A DNA stretch of 64,000 nucleotides from Collinsella sp. GTDB taxonomy: Bacteria > Actinomycetota > Coriobacteriia > Coriobacteriales > Coriobacteriaceae. The stretch covers positions 1-64,000 of the forward strand of contig JAHYYI010000002.1 of NCBI GenBank assembly GCA_019425045.1, given 5' to 3'. The position numbers and the translations under genes are program-made. Shown here piece after piece: positions 1-8,900 of this stretch. How positions within the stretch are numbered: position 1 is the stretch's first letter; every line of letters begins with the position of its first letter. Under the pieces are notes generated by a model. That model was not told the DNA's origin. It ran no database searches and saw only the letters and a list, made by a program, of their open reading frames with translations.

Positions 1-953
1 CCGCGCTCCCAGCCAAATGCCTCGCAGATAGCGCTCGACGTAACGCCCGGCAGCACGCAAGCGGCCAAAAAGCTCGCCGCGACCAGACCCGAGGCGAACA
101 GCACCGTGGACCACTGACCGGCGATGGGCTCCAGCGCGCGGGCCGCATCGGCAGCGTCGCTAATCTGGACGCCCGCCGGAAACAATACTGTACCGGTCGT
201 GATGATGATAAAGCCGGCGATGATGTCGGCGGCAATTGAACCGCTCACGGTATCGATGCGCTGCAACACGATATCGTCCTCGCCCGCATTCTTATCGACC
301 ACGTTGTTCTGCGCCAAAAAAATCATCCACGGCGCAATGGTGGTGCCGATCGTGGCAACTACCAGCGACACGTAGCTGGGGTCGTTTTGAATATTGGGTA
401 CGACCAAGTCGACCGCGACCTCGCCCCAGTTGGGGCCGGCCATAAAGGCGGCAACGATATAGGTCACGAACACGCAGCTCACCAGCAGTAAAATCTTCTC
501 GATGCGCTGGAAACTGCCCGACATGGTAAGCATCCAAACCAGCAGGGCCACCAATGGCACCGAAATACTCGCCGGCACCCCAAACAGGGCCAGGCCGCTC
601 GCGATACCCGCAAACTCCGAAATGGTCACGGCTGTATTGGCGATCAGCAGCGCCGCCATGGCCAGCACGCTCCTGCGCACGCCAAAGCGCTCGCGAATGA
701 GCGACGCCAGGCCCTTGCCCGTGACGCAGCCGCAACGCGCCGCAGTCTCCTGCGTCACGATGAGCAGCACGGTCATGACGGGAAGCATCCAGAGCATCTT
801 GTAGCCATAGCTGGCGCCGGCGCTGGAATACGTGGCGATGCCGCCGGCGTCATTACCCGAAAGCGCCGCCAACAGACCGGGGCCCATGGCGCCAAAGATG
901 GCCGCAATGGTCAGCTTTTGTTTGGTGCTCGCCTTTTGCTTCGTGTTTTGCAC
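1..953 (-). CDS. NRAMP/SLC11-related divalent metal (probably Mg2+ or Mn2+) transporter, 3' end outside window
   Basis: Translating from a GTG at 953 gives a hydrophobic protein of the NRAMP fold that runs off the left edge; about 317 residues are visible. The start follows an AGGTGG ribosome site and lies 8 bp after the stop of the MgtE-like gene, so the two are probably co-transcribed. TM1 reads GPGLLAALSGNDAGGI where classical NRAMPs have a DPGN motif; the metal-binding Asp is kept but Asn is Gly. TM6 reads TIAPWMIFLAQN where classical members have an MPHN motif, so the transition-metal-selective Met is Ala. Loss of that Met is known from NRAMP-related Mg2+ transporters, one of which was characterised from the coriobacterium Eggerthella lenta. 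The adjacent Mg2+-sensor-like gene supports Mg2+, but substrate is an inference. Confidence 0.82.
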   Translation of the reverse strand, partial: MQNTKQKASTKQKLTIAAIFGAMGPGLLAALSGNDAGGIATYSSAGASYGYKMLWMLPVMTVLLIVTQETAARCGCVTGKGLASLIRERFGVRRSVLAMAALLIANTAVTISEFAGIASGLALFGVPASISVPLVALLVWMLTMSGSFQRIEKILLLVSCVFVTYIVAAFMAGPNWGEVAVDLVVPNIQNDPSYVSLVVATIGTTIAPWMIFLAQNNVVDKNAGEDDIVLQRIDTVSGSIAADIIAGFIIITTGTVLFPAGVQISDAADAARALEPIAGQWSTVLFASGLVAASFLAACVLPGVTSSAICEAFGWER

Positions 954-961
954 GCGACCAC

Positions 962-2806
962 CTAACCCATGACTGACATGGTGAGCAGCACCGCGGCGAC
1001 GCAGTACGCCACGCACGAGATCATGACGGCAATGACGTTCATGGCGGTGCCCGACGTGTTGAGATCGTGCTCGTCGCGCCAGAACAGCACCATCAGATAA
1101 ATCACGGCACTCATGTTGCCAACCAGGCAAATGACGGCAGCGATATTAAAGCAGCCGGTAAAGAGTTGTTCCTCAAACATAGGGGCACCGGGGAACGCGG
1201 CGGTACGCACCAGTTGCGCGCACAGATAGGTCACGAGCGACAAAATCAGGCCCATACCGGTGCTCTGGAAGAAGAATCCCAGGTAGGGCTTAGGCTCGTC
1301 GTCGTGGCCGTCGTATTCCAGGAAGTAGTTCTTGACGAACGACACCATACGCGAGGCAGCCAGCAGCACGAGCGGCATGGCGCACATGGGGAACACCACC
1401 AGATGCGCGGAGCCCCCTGCCGTCCCCAGCACCGTTGCCATGATGCACGAGGCGATGCCCCACACGACAACCCAGTACTGGCGATGCACAAACCAGCTGA
1501 GCACATTCGTCGAGTCGTCGGACGCGCTATCGCCCGAGCCGACGCCCGCGATCTGCAGGTCCTCCTGGTGTTCCTCGGCGATAACGTCCATGGCGTCGTC
1601 GAAGGTCACGATGCCAAGGATGTGACGGTTCTCGTCGCAAACGGGGATGGCGACCAGGTCGTACTTGGTCATCTCGTCCGTTACGTCTTCCTGGTCATCG
1701 TCGGGCGACACATAAACCAGGTCGCGATAGGCCAGCTGGCCCAGCGTGGCGTCGCGGTCGGCCACGATCAACGTGCGCAGCGAAAGGACGCCGGTGAGCA
1801 TGCCGCTCGGGTCCTCGGTATAGACGTAGTAGACGCTCTCGAAGTCCTCGTCGAGCTTGCGGATCGCCTCGATGGCGTCACCGACCGTCGCCGTGGCGGG
1901 CAGGGAGACAAACTCCGAGGTCATGATGCGACCGGCAGTGTTGTCCTCATAGCCCAACAGGTTACGAATCGCCTTCTCCTCCTGAACGCCCATCAGGCGC
2001 AGAAGCTTCTCGGCCTTCTCGTAATCGAGTTCGTCGATCAGGTCAGCGGCGTCGTCCGGATCCATCATGGCCAGCATCGACGATGCATCGGTGTCGGACA
2101 GGCCCTCGAGCATCTCGGTCATAAGTTCGTCGTCATCGAACTCCGAGATGGCCTCGGCGGCCTGGGCGGTGTCGAGCTGCGCGAACACCTGCGCACGCAG
2201 GCGCGGGTCGAGCTGCTCGATAATGTCGGCGATGTCAGCAGGGTGCAGCTCGCCGAGCGTCTTGTGCGACACCGAAAGCTGGATGTTCTTAGTCGAACGG
2301 TCGAGCAGGTCCATGTAGGACCAGGCGATGATGTCCTCGCCGAGCGGTTTGCCCAGGTGCTTCATAAAGCTCTCGACGACATGCTCGAGGGCGGGGCTGA
2401 TCGCGCGCAGCAGACCACGGGCGCCAACTTCGGCACCCAGCAGACGCAGCTGATTTTCGCCCGACATGGAAAACTTGATGTCGTTTACGCGCACGACCTT
2501 CATGCCCTGCGTGTCGACAATCTGCTTGTTGAGCACGTCGCGCGCGAGCAAGAGTTCGGTCGGCTGCAGGTACGAAAAACGGATTTCGGTGGCCGGCGAC
2601 TTAAGGTGTACGCCCGTCTCGTCGATACGGTCGACCCATTTGCGCCAGCTGATCATAAACGGCGTCTTGCCGGGTCCGCGGAACGCGAGCGACGTCACGT
2701 GCGGAAAAACTTCGCCGGTAGCAATGCCAAAATCATTCACAACGCCGAGCTTTTCGCCATCGACGTCCAAGACCGGCAGTTTGAGCATCTCACTCAGATA
2801 ATTCAC
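962..2806 (-). CDS. MgtE-like protein: PRC-barrel, MgtE N domain, CBS pair and an atypical membrane domain
   Basis: A 614-residue protein. Residues about 1-150 resemble PRC-barrel modules. About 180-290 form the helical MgtE N domain (repeated acidic pairs such as ELHPADIADIIEQL). About 300-430 form a CBS pair. About 455-614 hold roughly five membrane helices. In classical MgtE the N and CBS domains sense cytosolic Mg2+ and gate the pore. The pore-forming GGNAGNQ-type motif of the MgtE membrane domain is not visible here, so this may be a sensor fused to another membrane domain rather than a channel. The next gene downstream, 8 bp away, is an NRAMP-related transporter it could regulate. Annotation pipelines would call it mgtE; I leave the symbol blank because the pore motif is missing. 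Confidence 0.8.
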   Translation of the reverse strand: MNYLSEMLKLPVLDVDGEKLGVVNDFGIATGEVFPHVTSLAFRGPGKTPFMISWRKWVDRIDETGVHLKSPATEIRFSYLQPTELLLARDVLNKQIVDTQGMKVVRVNDIKFSMSGENQLRLLGAEVGARGLLRAISPALEHVVESFMKHLGKPLGEDIIAWSYMDLLDRSTKNIQLSVSHKTLGELHPADIADIIEQLDPRLRAQVFAQLDTAQAAEAISEFDDDELMTEMLEGLSDTDASSMLAMMDPDDAADLIDELDYEKAEKLLRLMGVQEEKAIRNLLGYEDNTAGRIMTSEFVSLPATATVGDAIEAIRKLDEDFESVYYVYTEDPSGMLTGVLSLRTLIVADRDATLGQLAYRDLVYVSPDDDQEDVTDEMTKYDLVAIPVCDENRHILGIVTFDDAMDVIAEEHQEDLQIAGVGSGDSASDDSTNVLSWFVHRQYWVVVWGIASCIMATVLGTAGGSAHLVVFPMCAMPLVLLAASRMVSFVKNYFLEYDGHDDEPKPYLGFFFQSTGMGLILSLVTYLCAQLVRTAAFPGAPMFEEQLFTGCFNIAAVICLVGNMSAVIYLMVLFWRDEHDLNTSGTAMNVIAVMISCVAYCVAAVLLTMSVMG

Positions 2807-3017
2807 TGGTGCTCCCCATCATTATCCCTTCGAACTGCGGCCATGCCGGCACGCCGTCCGTGGACTATTAGATATGTATACGCATGCGCGGGCGGCACGC
2901 CGCTCGGCGCTCACACCCCGTACATGCGCAAGAAGCACCTGCATGGGGTCATCGACTGTATGGTCGAGGTTTGGATTTCACCTGCAACCTTTCTCTTGAC
3001 CCTTGTTATCCGCAGTA
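2807..3017 (-). other. Long structured 5' leader of the MgtE-like operon (unassigned)
   Basis: About 200 nt lie between a candidate -10 box at 3018-3023 and the MgtE-like start codon at 2806, with no gene. Read on the minus strand it contains several possible hairpins: AGGTT/AACCT, CGAC/GTCG, ACCCCATGC pairing with GCATGTACGGGGT, and a GC-rich stem with a CGCATGCG palindrome. A Mg2+ riboswitch would fit the downstream genes, but I could not match the conserved M-box core. It is recorded as a candidate cis-regulatory leader only. Confidence 0.35.
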
Positions 3018-3023
3018 ACTATA
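3018..3023 (-). promoter_or_regulatory. Candidate -10 box for the MgtE-like/NRAMP operon
   Basis: Minus-strand TATAGT, with a weak TTGGCG some 20 bp upstream as a possible -35. It is the best -10 match in the 320-bp gap and places transcription start near 3010. Confidence 0.35.
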
Positions 3024-3102
3024 GCATCAGCATCGCGCCGTGGCGCCAAATTTATGCTCCAAACATCGCAGGCATACCAAACGCTGACGCAACCGTGACA
3101 TA

Positions 3103-3130
3103 GTCATTGGGGACGTTCTTACATGACTAG
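3103..3130. repeat. Single REP-like unit (TTGGGGACG family)
   Basis: TAGTCATTGGGGACG followed by TTACATGACTAGT. It is one half-unit of the repeats found at 11601-11786 and 15269-15493. The stop codon of the NodB-domain gene (TAG at 3127-3129, minus strand) lies inside the repeat, as also happens at 11784. Confidence 0.6.
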
Positions 3131-4533
3131 TCTGTGGTGTCGTCATCTTCGGCGAGCTGGGGGAACACGGCGTTTTTGGGCATGGCGGCCTTCGTCAGCG
3201 AGGTGAGCTTTTTGCTCAGCGATGTATCCGTCTTGACCAGATCGCTCAATGTCACGATTTTGTAGCCGTCGGTAATAAGCCCGTCGATAATCTGCGGCAG
3301 CGCCTCGAGCGTCTGCTCGGCGCATTCATCGTTATCGGTCAGCAACACAATGTTGCCCGGCGTCACCGAATCGAGCACCGTCGAGACCTGCTCGTCGGCA
3401 CCGTTGAGCAGCCAGTCGCCCGAATCGATATTCCACGAGACCACGGCAGACACAAGGTCCATCGCATCAATCCAGTTTTGCTCGTCAAAGGCTGCGTAGG
3501 GAGCACGCAAAAGCATCGTCGACGTTCCGGTCGCGGACTTGATCGCCTCGGTGCCCTTCGAAACCTGTTCGCGCACCGCATCGCGATCCTTGCCCTTGAG
3601 CGATTCGTCGCTGTAACTGTTGGAGCCGACCTCGCAGCCGGCATCGACAATCGCCTTGGCCGTGGCGGGCGAGGCCTCGGCCGCATCGCCCGACAGGAAG
3701 AACGTCGCGGTGACGCCCTCTTCCTTGAGCACCTGCAAGATCTGCTTGGTCGCTCCGCTCGGGCCCTCATCAAACGTCAGCGCCACGTACTTTTCGTTGC
3801 CCTTGGGCGCCACGCTCGCGCACTCGACCACGCAATCGGTGGCGGGCACGACCTCGCCGCGGTCCTGCGTCTTACCCGACTGCTCGCCGACCCACACCTC
3901 GGAGCGACCTTGGATGCCCCACGTCTTGACGTACTCGATAGCACCCGTGCCCTCGACCTTGAGCTTGGGCTCGATAACCGTCGCCTGGACCTCATGCTTC
4001 TCATACGTGTCGCGGCCGTCTTTGACCGTCACCTTCTCGCCGCCCGTAAGCTCGCGGCTTTTCCACTTGCCCTGTTTTATGCGCTTGCCGTCCACCTTAA
4101 CCGACAGCTTTTCGCCGCCATGGCGAGTAAGCACGCTGTCGTCAACGGCCAGCAAGTCCCCGGCGTCGTAGGTATCGGTCAGCTCCTGGTCGTCGATGAG
4201 ATTTTGCAGCGTAGAGCCGACGCGCACCGCAGTCTCCTGGCCGTTAAGGACGACATCCACGCTGCGGTTGACGTAGCCCACGACGGCAGCGATGAACAGC
4301 ACGAGTGCGCAGCCCACGGCGATGAGCGCATAGGGCAGGCGAGACGGACGACGGGGCGTGCGGCTGTTTCCGATGCGAGCGCTGCGGTCGCTAAAGCCGC
4401 GGCTATGGTTGAGATACATCGCGCCGGGCTTACGGTGACGCTTGCGCTGACCGCTGGGCAGCTGCCCCAGGTCGCGGCGCGCCGTCGGACGCGCACCCGA
4501 GCGCCCGTTTAAGTTAGATCCGTTTTGGCGCAT
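3127..4533 (-). CDS. Membrane-anchored polysaccharide deacetylase (NodB) domain protein with degenerate active site
   Basis: A 468-residue protein with a basic cytoplasmic N-terminus, one membrane helix at about 68-88, an extracytoplasmic region and a NodB-type domain from about 250 to 440. NodB enzymes deacetylate peptidoglycan or other N-acetyl glycans using one Asp and two His to bind metal. Here motif 1 is TFDEGPS near 252 (second Asp is Glu), motif 2 is GSNSYSDES near 302 where both His are replaced by Asn and Asp, motif 3 RAPY and motif 4 DSGDW are kept, and the motif 5 His is Thr (VLLTDND). The metal site therefore looks lost or altered, and the protein may bind glycan without deacetylating it. 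Last gene of a minus-strand run; its stop lies in a REP-like repeat. Confidence 0.8.
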   Translation of the reverse strand: MRQNGSNLNGRSGARPTARRDLGQLPSGQRKRHRKPGAMYLNHSRGFSDRSARIGNSRTPRRPSRLPYALIAVGCALVLFIAAVVGYVNRSVDVVLNGQETAVRVGSTLQNLIDDQELTDTYDAGDLLAVDDSVLTRHGGEKLSVKVDGKRIKQGKWKSRELTGGEKVTVKDGRDTYEKHEVQATVIEPKLKVEGTGAIEYVKTWGIQGRSEVWVGEQSGKTQDRGEVVPATDCVVECASVAPKGNEKYVALTFDEGPSGATKQILQVLKEEGVTATFFLSGDAAEASPATAKAIVDAGCEVGSNSYSDESLKGKDRDAVREQVSKGTEAIKSATGTSTMLLRAPYAAFDEQNWIDAMDLVSAVVSWNIDSGDWLLNGADEQVSTVLDSVTPGNIVLLTDNDECAEQTLEALPQIIDGLITDGYKIVTLSDLVKTDTSLSKKLTSLTKAAMPKNAVFPQLAEDDDTTD

Positions 4534-4605
4534 GTGCCCTCCCCCATAAACGCAGCAAGCCGGAGCAACAGGTCTCCGGCTTGCCTCCCATCAATTGGTA
4601 CGTCG

Positions 4606-5361
4606 CTATTTGCTAGCTTTTGACGAGCCCCCGCTCGCCTTTTGGTATTCGTCCTTAAAGGCCTTGAACATACCGCGCGTCTTGCCGAGCTGCTTGCCCA
4701 GCGCGCGACTGCCCTTGTCCACGGCGACCGAACCCTTGTCATCGAGCACCTTAGCGCCCTTCTTGACCTTATCGCCCACCACGACGCTTGCCTCGGCAGC
4801 CTTTGCGGCGGCGCCGCCCGAATACCCGAGCGACTTGACCTCGTCCGAAACGATCATCGCGCCGTCCGCATAGCCGCGCAGCATCGTCGGCGGCATCTGC
4901 GTGTCGCCCACCAGCACACTCGAGGCAGTGCCGGCGGTCACGTAGAACGTCTGCACGATGCCCGAACGCGGCTTGAACTCCACATCCGAGCAATAGCCCA
5001 CGACATCGCCCGACTCCGTGCGCACGTCCATGCCAACCCAGATAATGCAATCGTCCAGGTTGATGTCGAGGCGCTTGGCCGCAGCGGCATCGTAGGTACC
5101 CTTGACGTCGTCAACCGCGATGGCGCCCTCGTAGACGCCAATGGCATCGAGCGCCACAAATCGGTCGGGGCGCTCGATCATGCCCGCGATATCGGACTGG
5201 CGCACCATAAAGCCCACCACGCGCGTACCGCCCGGGGTAAAGACCGGAAAGTGAATCTTGCCGAGCTTTTTAGGGCTGCGCGGCGTGCCGTCTTTTTTGG
5301 TGCGCTTATCCTCGGTAGGCTTGCGATAGATCTTGGCGCCGACAAAATCCCCGGCGCGCAT
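4606..5361 (-). CDS. PRC-barrel domain protein
   Basis: A 251-residue soluble protein. Two beta-rich stretches, at about 5-95 and 100-165 (for example LDINLDDCIIWVGMDVRTES), look like PRC-barrel modules. They resemble the N-terminal region of the MgtE-like protein in this window. The C-terminal 60 residues are Lys/Ala/Gly-rich and probably disordered. The start overlaps the stop of the YtxH gene by one base (TAATG), so the two are translationally coupled. PRC-barrels are protein- or RNA-binding folds found in RimM and photosynthetic reaction centre H subunits; the role here is unknown. Confidence 0.7.
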   Translation of the reverse strand: MRAGDFVGAKIYRKPTEDKRTKKDGTPRSPKKLGKIHFPVFTPGGTRVVGFMVRQSDIAGMIERPDRFVALDAIGVYEGAIAVDDVKGTYDAAAAKRLDINLDDCIIWVGMDVRTESGDVVGYCSDVEFKPRSGIVQTFYVTAGTASSVLVGDTQMPPTMLRGYADGAMIVSDEVKSLGYSGGAAAKAAEASVVVGDKVKKGAKVLDDKGSVAVDKGSRALGKQLGKTRGMFKAFKDEYQKASGGSSKASK

Positions 5362-5750
5362 TATGCCTCGGTCGAAGGCTCCGCGGCCTCGGCGTCGGCC
5401 TCGACGGCGTTCTCGACCACGACGTCGGCGGCAGGCGTCACGTTGCCGCCCGAAATGGCGTCGTTGAGCTGCTCGCGCAGCTGGTCCATGCGCTCGCGGG
5501 CCAGGTCGACCTTGGCGCGCAGGTCGTCGGTCTTGGCGTCAACCATCGGGCCAAAGTCATTCACCGCAGCACGGGCCTCCTCGGCGCTGTGCTCGTAGGT
5601 GTCGCGCATATTGTCCCAGGCGTCGTTGGCGATATCGGCAGCCATGGCGCGGGTCTCGGCGCCCGAGCGCGGGGCCAGAGCAACGCCGATAATAGCGCCG
5701 GCAGCGGCACCAAAAAGTGCGCCGGAGACAAAGCTGAAAGTCTTACCCAT
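5361..5750 (-). CDS. YtxH-domain small membrane-associated protein
   Basis: About 129 residues starting MGKTFSFVSGALFGAAAG. One glycine-rich membrane helix at about 7-28 ends in APRSG, the hallmark of YtxH proteins. An amphipathic or coiled-coil region (about 35-105) and an acidic Ala/Glu tail follow. I chose ATG 5750 because AGGAGAGG precedes it by about 7 nt; ATG 5756 would sit almost on the ribosome site. YtxH proteins are common stress-related envelope proteins of unknown biochemistry. It overlaps the PRC-barrel gene by one base. Confidence 0.75.
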   Translation of the reverse strand: MGKTFSFVSGALFGAAAGAIIGVALAPRSGAETRAMAADIANDAWDNMRDTYEHSAEEARAAVNDFGPMVDAKTDDLRAKVDLARERMDQLREQLNDAISGGNVTPAADVVVENAVEADAEAAEPSTEA

Positions 5751-5886
5751 GATCATTCCTCTCCTGCGGGCACGTCGGTGCCCACCGTTTGAATGCTGTC
5801 CATTATACCCGCAGCGCATCACTTGCCGCTCCGCTCATCTGCGTACGGCAAAGGCGCAGGTACGTGATGGTGATAAACGCGTAGGC

Positions 5887-6708
5887 CTACTCCTGAGGCA
5901 TAGCCGGCATGGCCACCGTGGCACCCGGGTCCTCGCCGGCGCCGTCCACGAGCGGCAGGCCGCCCTCGTGCGCAGGTCCCGCCGAAACCGTCGCCGCACC
6001 GCCAAAGACGGCAGCGGAGGCCTCGTGGTTCTCGGCAACCGCGCCCTCGGTATCAATCGCCACCTGGGGCTCGTCGTCAAAGCTGGGGACGCCCTGGGGC
6101 TCGGTGGGAACGGGCTCGGCGGTCGCATCGGCAACGGGCTCGGCGTCGGCCGGCACATCGCCCTCGTCCTCGGCAGCATCTTCGCCGTTCGCAGCGGCGA
6201 CGGCCTCGTGAGGATCCTTGCCCTCGGCCTCGGCGCGCATGCCCAGCACCAGGTTGCGCAGGCCCGCGACCGTGCCTTCCACGTCGGGGGCAGGCTGGTC
6301 GGCGTGCAGATAGGCCCAGTCCATCATAAAGGTGGCCGAAGACAGCGCGCCGATGGCCAGCGCGTCGTCGGGGCACGAAAGCTCAACCTCAAAGACGCGC
6401 TCGTCGTGCTCGCTTACGCGCGTGCGGCCGCACGAGATGCTACCGGCAAGACCGGTCTCGTTCATGAGCTCGACCGTCACATGCTCAAGCAGATGGCAAA
6501 GCTCGGTCTGGCCCATGCAGTCCTGGAACTCGCGACCGGAATCACCCAGGCACAGGTGCTTGGCAATCGCCGGCACCAGGTAATACACGCGCGCCGTGGC
6601 CTCGATATCCTCCGAGGTCATGAGCGGCATGCCGGGGTTCACCAGCACATGCGCGCAGATCTTGTCCTCGCTGACGGTGACCTTAAGGATGTTGAACAGG
6701 CCTGCCAT
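5887..6708 (-). CDS. Conserved hypothetical protein with acidic disordered tail
   Basis: A 273-residue protein. Residues 1-150 look folded and include LCHLLEHVTVELMNETG, faintly like the LEHV-ELQ segment of the cyanophycin synthetase N-terminal domain. The remaining 120 residues are Ala/Glu/Asp/Pro-rich and probably disordered. No signal peptide or membrane helix. GGGGAGAG precedes the ATG, and the gene begins 24 bp after the CNNM stop, so it is probably in that operon. No confident function. Confidence 0.6.
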   Translation of the reverse strand: MAGLFNILKVTVSEDKICAHVLVNPGMPLMTSEDIEATARVYYLVPAIAKHLCLGDSGREFQDCMGQTELCHLLEHVTVELMNETGLAGSISCGRTRVSEHDERVFEVELSCPDDALAIGALSSATFMMDWAYLHADQPAPDVEGTVAGLRNLVLGMRAEAEGKDPHEAVAAANGEDAAEDEGDVPADAEPVADATAEPVPTEPQGVPSFDDEPQVAIDTEGAVAENHEASAAVFGGAATVSAGPAHEGGLPLVDGAGEDPGATVAMPAMPQE

Positions 6709-6732
6709 AACTCTCCCCTACTCTTCCTTGCC

Positions 6733-8106
6733 CTACTCGTCGCCATCGTGCGGGTCCACAGAGCCCGCACCCGACGCCGCCGGCTTCTCTGCCGAAGACT
6801 CGGAATCCTTCTTATCGGTTTCGGCCGGAGCAATCACGCGAATGAGCGAGATGCGCTGGCCACGCATCGACTGCACCTTGAACTTGTACCCCGCGACCTC
6901 AAACACCTCTCCGATGTCGGGCACCGAGTCACAAAGCTCCAAAATCCAGCCGGCGATGGTCTCATAATCATCGCTTTCCTCGAGCGGCCAACCAAGCTCA
7001 ATCGCGTCATCGCACGAAAAACGCCCATCGACGAGCCACTCGCGGCGCGAAAGGCGCGTGAGGTACTTGTTGTCGGGGTCAAACTCGTCCTCGATCTCGC
7101 CCACGATCTCCTCGACGATGTCCTCGATGGTGATGATGCCGGCCGTGCCGCCGTACTCGTCCACGACCACCACGATCTGGTCGTGCGAGGTCTGCATCTC
7201 GGACAGCAGCGGCAGGATGTCCTTGGTGTCGGGCACAAAGGTGGCGTCGCGCAAAAAGCCGGCGATGGGCTGGTCGCCCTTGCCGTCGAGCGCGGGCTGA
7301 ATCAGGTCCTTAATGTGCGCGATGCCCGCGACGTTGTCGGGATCCTCATGATAGACGGGGATGCGACTAAAGCCGGTCTGGCGCATGGTGGATAGCACGC
7401 TGGCGACCGTCTCGTCGTCCTCGCACATGGTGGTGTCCACGCGCGGCACCATGACCTCGCGGGCAACGGTGTCGCCCAGGTCGAAGATCTCGTGGATCAT
7501 ACGCTTTTCCTCGTCGAGCAGGTCGTCCTGCTCCGAGACCATGTACTTAATCTCTTCTTCCGAGACGTTCTGACGGTCGTCGGCACTCTTGATGCGCAGG
7601 ATGCGGGCTAGGCCATCGGAGCAAGCGCCAGTCAGCCACACGAGCGGACGGGCGATCTTTTGGAAAAACGACAACGGCCCCACGACCTGCTTGGACACGC
7701 CCTCGGCATTGGCCAGGCCGATGCGCTTGGGGACGAGCTCTCCGATCACGATGGACACGAAGGCGACCGCGACGGTGATGATGACCGGCGCCAGGCCACG
7801 CGCGATGGCGGAGAGCGGCGCGATGCCAAAACTCATGAGCCACGTGGCGAGCGGGTCGGACAGACTCGTCGAGGCGACTGCGGACGAGGCGAAGCCCACG
7901 AGTGTGATGGCGACCTGGATGGTGGCGAGCAGCTGGTCGGAGTCGGCAGCCAGCTTAATGGCACGCTCGGCGCGCCTGTCGCCTTCCTCGGCCTCGTGCT
8001 CCAGCACGGCGCGCTTGGCCGTGGTGAGCGCCATCTCGGACATAGAGAAGTAGCCGTTGATGAGGGTCAAAACGAGGGTGGTGATAAGGGAGATGGTTAT
8101 GTCCAT
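6733..8106 (-). CDS. CNNM/CorC family membrane protein (HlyC-type, CBS domains)
   Basis: A 457-residue protein with the full family order. A DUF21 transmembrane domain spans about 1-190 (four helices, with a GELVPKRIGL motif). A CBS pair follows at about 205-335 (MVPRVDTTM and VDEYGGTAGIITIEDIVEEI), then a CorC_HlyC transporter-associated domain at about 350-430 and a Ser/Glu-rich tail. Members act in Mg2+/Na+ homeostasis and are often mislabelled hemolysins. With the NRAMP-related and MgtE-like genes it is the third putative Mg2+ gene in 8 kb. The ribosome site is weak. Followed closely by the hypothetical gene ending at 5887. Confidence 0.9.
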   Translation of the reverse strand: MDITISLITTLVLTLINGYFSMSEMALTTAKRAVLEHEAEEGDRRAERAIKLAADSDQLLATIQVAITLVGFASSAVASTSLSDPLATWLMSFGIAPLSAIARGLAPVIITVAVAFVSIVIGELVPKRIGLANAEGVSKQVVGPLSFFQKIARPLVWLTGACSDGLARILRIKSADDRQNVSEEEIKYMVSEQDDLLDEEKRMIHEIFDLGDTVAREVMVPRVDTTMCEDDETVASVLSTMRQTGFSRIPVYHEDPDNVAGIAHIKDLIQPALDGKGDQPIAGFLRDATFVPDTKDILPLLSEMQTSHDQIVVVVDEYGGTAGIITIEDIVEEIVGEIEDEFDPDNKYLTRLSRREWLVDGRFSCDDAIELGWPLEESDDYETIAGWILELCDSVPDIGEVFEVAGYKFKVQSMRGQRISLIRVIAPAETDKKDSESSAEKPAASGAGSVDPHDGDE

Positions 8107-8216
8107 CGGGAGTTTCTCGAACCTCCAAGATTCGGGACGTCAGGTTAAAACGTTGGTGGCGGATACGGCAATTGCGCTGTCGCCCAAACGGGGACGCGGG
8201 CGAGCAGGCGTGGTCG

Positions 8217-8900
8217 CTAGATTACGAAGAGAATCACCGCCATGAACTGGAAGATGCTGCCGGCGAGCACCCACAGGTGAAACACGCTGTGCAGATAGCG
8301 CACGTTTTTGGCGATATAGAACGGCACGCCCACGGTGTAGCACACGCCGCCAATGGCGAGCAGGGCAAGCGCCACGGGGTTGAGCAGCGACACAAGCTCG
8401 GGCAACTTAAAGACGACGAGCCAGCCCATCAGCAGGTAGACCAGGCCGCATACCCAGTGCGGTTGACGCTCGCGCATAAAACACTCCAGCGCGATGCCGA
8501 TAATGGCGATGGCCCACACGGCAAAGAACAGCGCGGGGCCGCCGTCGTTTGCGAGCGTGATGAGGCAAAACGGCGTATAGCTGCCGGCTATGAGCAGGTA
8601 GATGCAGCTGTGGTCGATGATGCGAAACACGCGCTTGGCGCGCGCGGGCTGAATCGCGTGATAGAGCGTGGAGGCGAGGTATTCGAGAATAATGCTGACG
8701 CCATAGACGATTGCCGCGGCCATGTGGGCCGGGCCGCCGCCGCGCAGGGCAGCAAATACGATCAGGAGCACCAGGCCCGCAATGCCCAGCAGGCAGCCGA
8801 CACCATGGGTGACGGAGTTCATGATCTCCTCGCCCACCGTGTAGTGCGGAACGGCCGCAGTCTTGGGCCGCGGCTTGGAACTGTCGCTCGAATCGGACAT
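8217..8900 (-). CDS. Hemolysin III family (PAQR/YqfA-like) membrane protein
   Basis: About 227 residues with seven predicted membrane helices. The conserved PAQR-type polar residues are present: a His in NSVTHGVGC near the N-terminus, Asp-His in FRIIDHSCIYL, and HSVFHLW in the last helix, which in relatives form a zinc site. I start at ATG 8900 (MSDSSDSS) because GGAGG lies about 11 nt upstream; ATG 8921 has no ribosome site and would put that GGAGG inside the gene. The physiological role of bacterial members is unclear despite the name. Confidence 0.88.
   Translation of the reverse strand: MSDSSDSSKPRPKTAAVPHYTVGEEIMNSVTHGVGCLLGIAGLVLLIVFAALRGGGPAHMAAAIVYGVSIILEYLASTLYHAIQPARAKRVFRIIDHSCIYLLIAGSYTPFCLITLANDGGPALFFAVWAIAIIGIALECFMRERQPHWVCGLVYLLMGWLVVFKLPELVSLLNPVALALLAIGGVCYTVGVPFYIAKNVRYLHSVFHLWVLAGSIFQFMAVILFVI

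Noticed and set aside
2807..3017. M-box (ykoK) Mg2+ riboswitch
   Set aside because: Gene context fits, but I could not align the conserved M-box core, so only an unassigned leader is reported.
1067..3103. Long plus-strand frame (678 codons) opposite the MgtE-like gene
   Set aside because: It is the antisense of a well-supported gene in high-GC DNA, has no domain resemblance and extreme His/Arg/Val composition.
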